Shown here one piece after another: positions 1 through 5,340 of a stretch of DNA of 6,992 bases. The notes under the pieces are model-generated. The model saw only the letters and a program-made list of their open reading frames with translations. It did not search any database and was not told where the DNA came from. This DNA comes from Cytophagia bacterium (GTDB taxonomy: Bacteria > Bacteroidota > Bacteroidia > Cytophagales > Cyclobacteriaceae), in assembly GCA_013373005.1 (NCBI GenBank), contig JABXIP010000159.1:1-6992 (forward strand), in the 5' to 3' direction. Both the position numbers and the translations under genes were made by a program. Position 1 is the stretch's first letter; each line of letters starts with the position of its first letter.

Positions 1-9
1 AACTAAAAA

Positions 10-70
10 GGAGATTCTTCGGTCGCATGATCCTTGATATACATCAGGATCATTCTCCCTCTGAATGACG
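10..70. repeat. Dispersed-type palindromic repeat element with a hairpin core
   Basis: The outer parts read GGAGATTCTTCGGTC (10-24) and CCTCTGAATGACG (58-70); ATTC (14-17) and GAAT (63-66) are complementary. Between them lies a strong hairpin: ATGATCCT (27-34), a bulged T, GAT (36-38), a 4-base loop, then ATCAGGATCAT (43-53), giving 11 pairs. From memory, the outer words match a family of short palindromic repeats (GATTCTTCGGTC ... GAATGACG) scattered between genes in many bacterial genomes, including Bacteroidota. The inner hairpin would be the variable part. No coding capacity and no U-tract after the stem, so a simple terminator is unlikely. Genome-wide copy number cannot be seen from one window. 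Confidence 0.6.
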
Positions 71-108
71 CCAACGTTCATTTCAGCATTTACCTAACAT
101 TAAGAAGC

Positions 109-162
109 TCAGTATCACGTATATTTGTCCAGTCTCAATACCCTGTACTCACTACCCAATAC
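109..162. repeat. Degenerate tandem repeat of 7-base units upstream of truC
   Basis: Read in steps of seven, the sequence is TCAGTAT (109-115), CACGTAT (116-122), a 5-base break ATTTG, then TCCAGTC (128-134), TCAATAC (135-141), CCTGTAC (142-148), TCACTAC (149-155) and CCAATAC (156-162). Six of the seven units end in TAC or TAT, and most start with a pyrimidine followed by C. The array stops six bases before the truC start codon. On the other strand the units read GTATTGG, GTAGTGA, GTACAGG, GTATTGA. It explains why the frame upstream of truC stays open without being coding: the repeat happens to lack stops in that frame. Confidence 0.6.
120..127 (+). promoter_or_regulatory. Candidate -7 box for truC
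   Basis: TATATTTG is an exact match to the Bacteroidota -7 consensus TAnnTTTG. It lies 41 bases upstream of the chosen truC start, leaving a leader of about 35 bases. No clear TTG -33 element is present at the usual distance upstream, so the call rests on one box only. The box covers the 5-base break in the 7-base repeat array, so the array could affect promoter spacing or the leader. The truC start has no Shine-Dalgarno site. Confidence 0.35.
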
Positions 163-168
163 TCCTCC

Positions 169-867
169 ATGCTCGAAATCCTCTACCAAGACTCAGAAGT
201 TATCGCCATCAACAAACCTCATGGTCTGCTAGTACATCGTTCCCCTATTGCCACCAATACCGACACCTATGCAGTTCAGGAGCTGAGGAATCAAATCGAT
301 CAGCACGTTTATCCCATCCATAGGCTAGACAGAAAAACATCAGGCATTCTACTTTTTGCCTTGAATAAGGAGGTAATTACTGACCTGATGAAGCAGTTCG
401 AAGAACACACCGTTTCCAAAACCTATTGGGCTATTTTACGAGGATATACTGAAAACGAAGGCACTATTGATTATGCCCTAACAAACGACAAAGGCAAGAT
501 TCAAGAAGCCAAAACTCATTACAAGACTTTAGACAGAACCGAAATATCAGTTCCTTTCGGAAAACATACAACTTCAAGATACTCACTGGTAGAAGCCAAG
601 CCGGAAACAGGCCGAATGCATCAGTTGAGGAAGCACTTTGCACATATTCTTCACCCAATTATTGGCGACAGACCTCATGGCTGTAATAAGCAGAATAAAC
701 TCTTTCTGGAAAAATGGAATATGGGCACTATGCTGTTGCATGCACAGCAGCTGGAGTTTCAACACCCTATTTCCGGGGAAAGAATCAACCTTGAGGCAGA
801 GCCCAGTTCAGAATTTAAGCGGATGTTGAAGACTTTGGAGTTCTCTGTTTATAAGGAATCCGTTTAA
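169..867 (+). CDS. truC: tRNA pseudouridine(65) synthase TruC, RluA family
   Basis: Converts uridine to pseudouridine, by homology at position 65 of certain tRNAs, in the cytoplasm. With the start at 169 the protein has 232 residues and opens MLEILYQD, as I recall E. coli TruC does. The RluA-family catalytic motif HRLDRKTSG is at 51-59, with Asp54 as the nucleophile, the same position as in E. coli TruC. Other family blocks are NKPHGLLVHRS (15-25), TGRMHQLRKH (147-156) and HPIIGDRPHG (162-171). The frame is open back to a TTG at 34, but that stretch is repeat sequence and adds 45 residues unlike the family, so the ATG at 169 is the start. The protein is somewhat shorter than the roughly 260-residue E. 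coli enzyme, mainly at the C-terminus. Its last 53 bases overlap the 3' end of the converging PPK2 gene. Family assignment is firm; TruC rather than another RluA-type member rests on the start motif and overall match. Confidence 0.9.
   Translation: MLEILYQDSEVIAINKPHGLLVHRSPIATNTDTYAVQELRNQIDQHVYPIHRLDRKTSGILLFALNKEVITDLMKQFEEHTVSKTYWAILRGYTENEGTIDYALTNDKGKIQEAKTHYKTLDRTEISVPFGKHTTSRYSLVEAKPETGRMHQLRKHFAHILHPIIGDRPHGCNKQNKLFLEKWNMGTMLLHAQQLEFQHPISGERINLEAEPSSEFKRMLKTLEFSVYKESV
815..867. repeat. Inverted repeat bounding the truC / PPK2 3' overlap
   Basis: TTAAGCGGAT (815-824) pairs with ATCCGTTTAA (858-867) over ten positions, nine Watson-Crick and one G-U on the plus-strand RNA (an A-C mismatch on the minus-strand RNA). 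The loop is 33 bases. The outer ends coincide exactly with the stop codon of the PPK2 gene (TAA, 817-815 on the minus strand) and the stop codon of truC (TAA, 865-867). There is no T-run after either arm, so it does not look like a classic intrinsic terminator. The pairing could be partly chance, since TTAA is its own reverse complement. Confidence 0.4.
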
Positions 868-1624
868 GGATATGCTTAATAACAGCTACCCTGGCCGTAG
901 TTTTTCTGTTTGCCCTTAAGATGATCCAAGGATTCTTCTCCGTATTGGTATGTGCAAAAACTCGCTCTTTATATTCAGTGTAAGTATCCCAAAGCTCTTG
1001 CGCTACCTCATCTACAGGTGACATCTTCCACCTCTTGAGTGGGTTAGAAGCAATATCATCGAATCTGTCGGCCTGCTCTTTTTTGGTAATTGAGAAGTAG
1101 AACTTCATGAGTATGATTCCGTCATTGGTAATCATATTCTCAAAGTCGTTCACCTCACTCATAAATCTTTCGTATTCCTCTGGTGTACAGAATCCGTTGA
1201 CAGGTTCCACTACCCCACGATTATACCAGCTTCGGTCGAATAGAACTATTTCTCCGGGGTTAGGAAGCTTGTTGATGTAACGTTGAAAGTACCATTGACC
1301 TCTCTCCTGCTCAGTTGGCTTGGGAAGGGCCACTACTCTATAGTTCCTTGGATTCAAATGGTGAGTTACCCTACGAATAGCACCACCCTTACCAGCTGCA
1401 TCACGGCCTTCAAACAGTAAACAAACGCGCTTATTATTCTTGATTACCCATTGTTGCATTTTGATAAGCTCAACCTGAAGATCTTCAAGCGACTTTTCAT
1501 AGCGAACATAACGCAGTACTTTATCCGGATTAATATCATCACCCTGAGCCAAAAGCAATTTGATAGCCTTATTCGTATTAAGAAGCTTCAGCTCCTTCTC
1601 AGAAAAGAAATACTTCTTAGTCAT
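815..1624 (-). CDS. ppk2: Polyphosphate kinase 2 (PPK2 class I), second of a tandem pair
   Basis: PPK2 enzymes move phosphate between inorganic polyphosphate and nucleotides; class I members mostly act on nucleoside diphosphates (ADP/GDP to ATP/GTP) in the cytoplasm. This 269-residue protein is a single P-loop kinase-like domain. Walker A is GRDAAGKGG (73-81, Lys79), Walker B is LFDRSWYNR (128-136, Asp130), and the lid is NPLKRWKMSPVDE (194-206). The GRDAAGKGG form of Walker A and the SPVD lid point to class I rather than the GMDAAGKDG-type class III. By manual alignment it is about 57% identical over some 220 residues to the PPK2 just upstream, so the pair arose by duplication or pairing of old paralogues. 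Its ATG overlaps the upstream stop as TAATG and there is no Shine-Dalgarno site, so translational coupling is likely. It has a shorter C-terminal tail than its partner, rich in Ser/Thr/Lys. Preferred nucleotide and direction cannot be read from sequence. Confidence 0.9.
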   Translation of the reverse strand: MTKKYFFSEKELKLLNTNKAIKLLLAQGDDINPDKVLRYVRYEKSLEDLQVELIKMQQWVIKNNKRVCLLFEGRDAAGKGGAIRRVTHHLNPRNYRVVALPKPTEQERGQWYFQRYINKLPNPGEIVLFDRSWYNRGVVEPVNGFCTPEEYERFMSEVNDFENMITNDGIILMKFYFSITKKEQADRFDDIASNPLKRWKMSPVDEVAQELWDTYTEYKERVFAHTNTEKNPWIILRANRKTTARVAVIKHILKRIPYKQRTPKSSTSA

Positions 1625-2523
1625 TATACCAGGTGATAAATTGAACGATGGAACCTCATGACAACATTTGGGTCGGGAAGAACAGTGGTGTTTGCACTTT
1701 CTTTGCCTTCATATTCGAACTTAGAAAGCACGTGTCTAATACTTTCGAGACGGGCAATCTTCTTTTTATTGGTTTTCAGGATGGTCCATGGGCTAAAAGT
1801 GGTGTGCGTACGGGCAAACATCTGCTCTTTGTAGTAGGTATATTTCTCCCACATTTCCTGTCCTTTTTCATCTACCGGACTCAACTTCCATTGCTTCAAA
1901 GGATTGTTTCTTCGGGCATCGAACCTCCTTCCTTGCTCCTCTTTATTGATTGAAAACCATAGCTTGATAACATGGACTCCATCTTCGAACAACATGTGTT
2001 CAAATTCCGGTACCTGACGCATGAATTGTTGATACTGCTCCTCAGTACAAAAACCCATTACAGGTTCAACAACCGCCCTGTTATACCAGCTGCGGTCGAA
2101 GAAAACTATCTCTCCTGCATTCGGAAGCTCCTTAATATACCTCCTGAAATACCATTGCTTTTTCTCCAAGTCGGTTGGCTTATTCAAGGCAACTACTCTT
2201 AAAGAACGAGGATTCATGTGTTCTAAAAAGCGCTTGATTGACCCACCTTTTCCGGCAGCATCTCGGCCTTCAAAAATAATAGCTACACGTTGCTGTGTAT
2301 CGGCAATCCACCTTTGCCACTTCACCAATTCAATTTGAAGCTGCTCAAGCTGCCTTTCATATTCAATATTGAACAGCGCCTTGCTGTAATCGCGACCTCT
2401 CTGTTGCAACACAGCTTCTAGCTCTGCTCTATTCTTAATATTGTTGAAGTCCTCATTGGTTAGTCGCTTACCGACATCAAGGGTGTTTTTTATCGAATCA
2501 TCCGTGATTAAAAACTCACTCAT
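1624..2523 (-). CDS. ppk2: Polyphosphate kinase 2 (PPK2 class I), first of a tandem pair
   Basis: Polyphosphate:nucleotide phosphotransferase of the PPK2 family, 299 residues, cytoplasmic. After a roughly 50-residue variable N-terminus come the helix YERQLEQLQIELVKWQRW (55-72), Walker A GRDAAGKGG (86-94, Lys92), Walker B FFDRSWYNR (141-149, Asp143), the VVEPVMGFCT segment (151-160) and the lid NPLKQWKLSPVDE (207-219). All the catalytic motifs are intact, so both copies should be active. It differs from the downstream copy in having an extra C-terminal tail of about 25 residues (275-299) ending in MRFHRSIYHLV, with no motif I recognise. The start at 2523 has no Shine-Dalgarno site, as is common in Bacteroidota. 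The gene follows the DUF1573 gene on the same strand after 95 bases, with its own possible promoter there. It leads a two-gene unit with the second PPK2. Confidence 0.9.
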   Translation of the reverse strand: MSEFLITDDSIKNTLDVGKRLTNEDFNNIKNRAELEAVLQQRGRDYSKALFNIEYERQLEQLQIELVKWQRWIADTQQRVAIIFEGRDAAGKGGSIKRFLEHMNPRSLRVVALNKPTDLEKKQWYFRRYIKELPNAGEIVFFDRSWYNRAVVEPVMGFCTEEQYQQFMRQVPEFEHMLFEDGVHVIKLWFSINKEEQGRRFDARRNNPLKQWKLSPVDEKGQEMWEKYTYYKEQMFARTHTTFSPWTILKTNKKKIARLESIRHVLSKFEYEGKESANTTVLPDPNVVMRFHRSIYHLV

Positions 2524-2551
2524 ATCAATTTTTTCAGGAGGAACTAAGATA

Positions 2552-2583
2552 GAAAATTATACTAAAGTAAAAGGCTATTCCAA
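2552..2583 (-). promoter_or_regulatory. Candidate promoter of the PPK2 pair
   Basis: On the minus strand TAATTTTC (2559-2552) matches the Bacteroidota -7 consensus TAnnTTTG at all but the last base. A TTG (2583-2581) sits 21 bases upstream, within the usual -33 spacing. The start codon lies about 28 bases downstream. The region is AT-rich, so such matches arise easily. It fits the idea that the PPK2 pair is transcribed apart from the DUF1573 gene. Confidence 0.3.
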
Positions 2584-2618
2584 TATTATGGAAAGTTAAT
2601 GAATCGATTGTGACAGGC

Positions 2619-3662
2619 TTACTTTACATGCGCCTTGAAAGTCAATACTAAAGTAGGGTTTGCAGGGTCATTACTGAAGATAGCCAGCGTTTTTCGCTCC
2701 AAACCGATTCGGCCTGTAGCATTGAAGGTTACCTGAAGAACCGTGCTTTGTTGAGGCTTCAAGATGTCTTCGCTCAAATCATAGGAAAGACAGTCGCAAT
2801 TAGATTGAAGCTTCTCAATCACCAAATCTGCTTTACCCAAATTGGCCAGAGATATTTCAACGGTTTCAACCTCTCCTACTTTCATCACCTTAAAGTCGTG
2901 GTTAATGATACTACTCGTCAATGTAGGCCCGCCAGACACCAACTCGTCTTCTGCATATGCTTTGGGAGGCAAAAGGGTAAATTGAATGGGCAAGCTGGAA
3001 AACACCTTCTCCTCATTCTTCAACTCAATACTGGTTTTCATAAAGCCTGAAGGAGCATTCTTTGAGGCCACAAAGGCGATAGTCATCTGTCCGAATTGGT
3101 TATGCTTTATTGTCTGAGGAACGAAAGAAACCCAGACACTATCGCTCACCTGAACATTTGATAAATCTAGATCAGCGCCCCCTAAATTGTATACATCGAA
3201 AGTTCCTTTGAGCGTATCTCCCTTATATCCTCCTCTTAGATTAAACACTCTCTCTTTGGTTCTGAAAGGCCATTGTGTATTCCTGTAAGCTTTGAAAACG
3301 TCTACTTCTGGAGCTAACACCTGCAGACCGAATTGAAATCCATGGAGTAAGACATCTTCCTTACCAACCAATTGTAGCTCGTATTCAAAATATCCCGGGC
3401 TTTCAGAAAGCGCTATACTGTATTGAAGTTTAGCAGTATCTCTCGGAGCAACAATCACTGACTTTTCAGCCGTTGATAGCGCATTGTTCTTGCTCACCAA
3501 TTGAATATTCAGACTTTCATCCGAGCTATTATACCAGCTCACTTCGCGCTGAATTTGTCTGAACTCCCCTTCAACCACTCCCAGGTCTACAAACTCCAAT
3601 TCCTGAGCATAAGAAGTGCAGGTTAAAATCAGGCCCAGCAAAACAATAAAACTTCTAATCAT
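2619..3662 (-). CDS. Secreted multi-domain protein with C-terminal DUF1573
   Basis: 347 residues. A signal peptide covers about 1-19 (MIRSFIVLLGLILTCTSYA), with likely cleavage before QE, so the mature protein goes to the periplasm or beyond. The C-terminal 254-345 is a DUF1573 domain, an Ig-like beta-sandwich common in Bacteroidota, seen by the pattern HDFKVMKVGEVET, NLGKADLVIEKLQSNCDC, an LKP turn, a VTFNATGRIG strand and SNDPANP near the end. The two preceding stretches, about 22-115 and 136-230, look like further Ig-type modules: the second has VYNLGGADLDLSNV, which resembles the NLGKADL segment of DUF1573 itself. Where many DUF1573 proteins carry SCGCT, this one has NCDCL (288-292), keeping both cysteines. 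Molecular function is unknown; an extracytoplasmic structural or binding role is a guess. It has the only strong Shine-Dalgarno site in the window. It is divergent from trpS and upstream of the PPK2 pair, with no evident functional link to either. Confidence 0.8.
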   Translation of the reverse strand: MIRSFIVLLGLILTCTSYAQELEFVDLGVVEGEFRQIQREVSWYNSSDESLNIQLVSKNNALSTAEKSVIVAPRDTAKLQYSIALSESPGYFEYELQLVGKEDVLLHGFQFGLQVLAPEVDVFKAYRNTQWPFRTKERVFNLRGGYKGDTLKGTFDVYNLGGADLDLSNVQVSDSVWVSFVPQTIKHNQFGQMTIAFVASKNAPSGFMKTSIELKNEEKVFSSLPIQFTLLPPKAYAEDELVSGGPTLTSSIINHDFKVMKVGEVETVEISLANLGKADLVIEKLQSNCDCLSYDLSEDILKPQQSTVLQVTFNATGRIGLERKTLAIFSNDPANPTLVLTFKAHVK

Positions 3663-3670
3663 CTACGATT

Positions 3671-3679
3671 CCCTCCTTT
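3671..3679 (-). promoter_or_regulatory. Strong Shine-Dalgarno site for the DUF1573 gene
   Basis: On the minus strand the sequence is AAAGGAGGG, eight bases before the ATG at 3662. It fixes the start codon. It stands out because no other gene in the window has a recognisable Shine-Dalgarno site. Confidence 0.7.
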
Positions 3680-3693
3680 AATCATCATTCGAC

Positions 3694-3701
3694 CAAAATT
3701 A
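3694..3701 (-). promoter_or_regulatory. Candidate -7 box for the DUF1573 gene
   Basis: On the minus strand TAATTTTG is an exact match to TAnnTTTG, 31 bases upstream of the start codon. I see no TTG at the usual -33 distance. The box overlaps the left arm of the palindrome at 3696-3720. Confidence 0.35.
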
Positions 3702-3720
3702 AACGAACTAAGTTTGATTT
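3696..3720. repeat. Imperfect palindrome in the DUF1573 / trpS divergent spacer
   Basis: AAATTAAAC (3696-3704) and GTTTGATTT (3712-3720) are inverted repeats matching at eight of nine positions, around a 7-base centre. The left arm overlaps the minus-strand -7 box (3694-3701) and the right arm contains the plus-strand TTTG -33 candidate (3713-3716). A dimeric regulator binding here could affect both divergent genes. The arms are AT-rich, so chance symmetry is possible. Confidence 0.35.
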
Positions 3721-3745
3721 GAGCCTGTCAGATTTATTTAATTTG
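3713..3745 (+). promoter_or_regulatory. Candidate trpS promoter
   Basis: TTTG (3713-3716) is followed after 21 bases by TTAATTTG (3738-3745), which matches TAnnTTTG at seven of eight positions. The start codon of trpS lies 15 bases further on, leaving a very short leader. There is no room for a leader-peptide attenuator or a T-box. Confidence 0.35.
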
Positions 3746-3760
3746 CCCAAAATTTTATCA

Positions 3761-4732
3761 ATGGCAAGAATTTTAACAGGAATACAGAGTTCAGGAAAAC
3801 CTCACCTGGGTAATATTCTGGGGGCTATTCAGCCGGCAATAGAGCTTTCTAAAGATGAAAAGAACGAATCGTTCTTTTTCATAGCCGACTTACATTCTTT
3901 AACCACCATTAAAGACCCTCAGACAAGAATTGAAAATACCAATGCAGTTGCCGCTGCTTGGCTTGCCTTTGGTTTCGATACTAAGAAAAACACCTTCTAT
4001 CGCCAATCCAGAGTACCTGAAGTTTGTGAATTGACCTGGTATATGAACTGCTATACGCCATTTCCAATGTTGGCGAATGCGCATAGCTTCAAGGATAAGT
4101 CTGACAGGCTTTCTGATGTAAATGCCGGCTTGTTTACCTACCCGGTGTTGATGGCTTGCGATATTTTACTCTATGATGCGAATATTGTTCCCGTAGGAAA
4201 AGATCAGAAGCAGCACCTGGAAATGACCCGTGATATTGCAAGCGCTATTAACCATCAATATGGCGATGTCTTTGTACTACCTGAGGCAAAAATCGATGAG
4301 AGCGTAATGACTATTCCGGGTATTGATGGACAGAAAATGAGTAAGTCTTACGGCAATACCATAGATATCTTTCAAGCCGACAAGGCACTCCGAAAGAACA
4401 TCATGAAGATTGTGAGTGACAGCACTCCTCTTGAGGAGCCGAAAGATCCGGATTCCGATAACACCTTTGCGCTTTATTCTCTTCTATCCTCAGAAGCTCA
4501 GACTGAAGAAATGAGGCAGAATTACCTTAATGGCAACTATGGTTATGGACATGCCAAGCAGGCTTTATATGAGTTAATTATTGAGAAGTATGCCAAAGAA
4601 CGTGCACTCTATAACGACTATATGAACAACCTTGACGAACTGGAAAAGGAACTGGCTATTGGTGAAGAAAAAGCATCGGCCATTGCAAGAGAGGTATTAC
4701 TTCGAGTTAAAAAAGCTCTAGGCTTTGCCTAA
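3761..4732 (+). CDS. trpS: Tryptophanyl-tRNA synthetase
   Basis: Class I aminoacyl-tRNA synthetase that charges tRNA-Trp with tryptophan using ATP, in the cytoplasm; essential for translation. With the start at 3761 it has 323 residues, normal for bacterial TrpS. The HIGH-type motif is PHLGN (14-18) in SGKPHLGNILGA, and the KMSKS motif is intact at 192-196 (GQKMSKSYGNT). MACDILLYDA (131-140) holds the Asp134 expected to bind the tryptophan indole, followed by GKDQ (146-149). The frame is open back to a TTG at 3719, but those 14 residues precede the family's usual start (ARILTGIQSSG), so the ATG was chosen. No Shine-Dalgarno site; the bases before the ATG are AT-rich. It is a single gene, followed after 83 bases by the lipoprotein gene on the same strand. 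Confidence 0.97.
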   Translation: MARILTGIQSSGKPHLGNILGAIQPAIELSKDEKNESFFFIADLHSLTTIKDPQTRIENTNAVAAAWLAFGFDTKKNTFYRQSRVPEVCELTWYMNCYTPFPMLANAHSFKDKSDRLSDVNAGLFTYPVLMACDILLYDANIVPVGKDQKQHLEMTRDIASAINHQYGDVFVLPEAKIDESVMTIPGIDGQKMSKSYGNTIDIFQADKALRKNIMKIVSDSTPLEEPKDPDSDNTFALYSLLSSEAQTEEMRQNYLNGNYGYGHAKQALYELIIEKYAKERALYNDYMNNLDELEKELAIGEEKASAIAREVLLRVKKALGFA

Positions 4733-4815
4733 AATATAATTAAGCTTACTTTTTCGACTTAAAAGTGCACCAATCAAGCGGTTGATGCGTTAAATTAGAG
4801 TCAAACGACTACACT

Positions 4816-5340
4816 ATGAAAAAGCTTTTCCTCTCGGCCATATTATCATTAGCTATTTTCTCATGTGCATCAGATTCTGGTGAAGCAGAATTTACAGGAA
4901 ATGAAGTGGCCTTTCAGATGATTCCGGGTTCAGTAAACGGAAATGAAACTTCTGGGTCATTAGTGATCAGAGAAAGAACTGGAGGAATTGCTCAAATTGA
5001 AATAAGATTGAACGGAGTTATTGCAAATGCCAATCATCCCGTTCACTTGCACTTTGGCAGTCTGGAAGATGATGGCAATGTTGCCACTCTTTTGAATCCT
5101 GTAGTTGAAGTGGATGGCATAGGGCAAAGTGTAACTATTCTTAATCAGCTAGAAAATGGCGAGGAAATAGATTACGCTAAGCTAATTGCTTTTGATGGAA
5201 GTATAAAAGTGCATTTCGAAGCCTCAGGACCACTGAAAGATGAGATTCTTGGCTCTACAAACATTGGGATTAATTCAGACCAGAATCAGGCCTATTTGAG
5301 CGGTGATAAGTCTATCACCATTTGCAATTCAGAGTATTAG
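4816..5340 (+). CDS. CHRD-like small lipoprotein
   Basis: 174 residues. The N-terminus MKKLFLSAILSLAIFSC is a lipoprotein signal with Cys17 as the lipidated residue; the lipobox (IFSC) is loose, as often in Bacteroidota. The next residues, ASDSGEAE, are acidic, which could mark export to the cell surface, though this is inference. The mature part (about 30-170) resembles CHRD-type beta-barrel domains from Bacteroidota: a HPVHLHFGS strand (74-82) with His74, His77 and His79, then DDGNVATLLNPV, a V-rich strand, a GEEIDYAKLIAFDGSIKVHF block (115-134) and a final LGSTNIGIN turn (145-153). Related proteins often carry two such domains; this one has one. The clustered histidines could bind metal, but that is not established. 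Cys170 near the end has no evident partner. Function is unknown. Its TAG stop overlaps the stop of the converging T9SS gene. Confidence 0.75.
   Translation: MKKLFLSAILSLAIFSCASDSGEAEFTGNEVAFQMIPGSVNGNETSGSLVIRERTGGIAQIEIRLNGVIANANHPVHLHFGSLEDDGNVATLLNPVVEVDGIGQSVTILNQLENGEEIDYAKLIAFDGSIKVHFEASGPLKDEILGSTNIGINSDQNQAYLSGDKSITICNSEY

Noticed and set aside
34..168. A longer truC starting at a TTG at 34
   Set aside because: The added 45 residues are encoded by repeat sequence and do not resemble the family, whereas MLEILYQD at 169 is the usual TruC start.
1648..1953. A plus-strand open frame of 101 codons
   Set aside because: It lies inside the first PPK2 gene on the other strand, has no recognisable domain, and the PPK2 frame is clearly the coding one. 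The same reasoning removes the frame at 2748-3050.
2534..2542. AGGAGG on the plus strand as a ribosome binding site
   Set aside because: No start codon follows at a suitable distance on that strand; it lies upstream of a minus-strand gene, where it reads CCTCCT.
2578..2593. A terminator for the DUF1573 gene (TTCCA / TGGAA arms)
   Set aside because: Only five AT-leaning pairs around a 6-base loop, with no clean T-run after it; too weak to call.
3606..3662. Lipoprotein signal at Cys15 of the DUF1573 protein
   Set aside because: The residues before Cys15 (ILT) fit a lipobox poorly, while the SYA/QE junction just after is a good ordinary signal peptidase site.
3719..3760. A TTG start giving 14 extra residues on trpS
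   Set aside because: It would overlap the candidate promoter, and the family normally starts right at the ARILTGIQ segment after the ATG at 3761.
4773..4786. Hairpin ATCAA / TTGAT after trpS
   Set aside because: Five pairs only, no T-run, and no conserved signal; the spacer 4733-4815 holds nothing else I can support, apart from a weak TAAATTAG match at 4791 without a -33 partner.
815..5340. A new defence or signalling system built from the PPK2 pair, DUF1573 and lipoprotein genes
   Set aside because: The genes are on different strands with separate promoter regions, belong to common families, and no mobile or defence gene is near. Nothing in the sequence ties them together.
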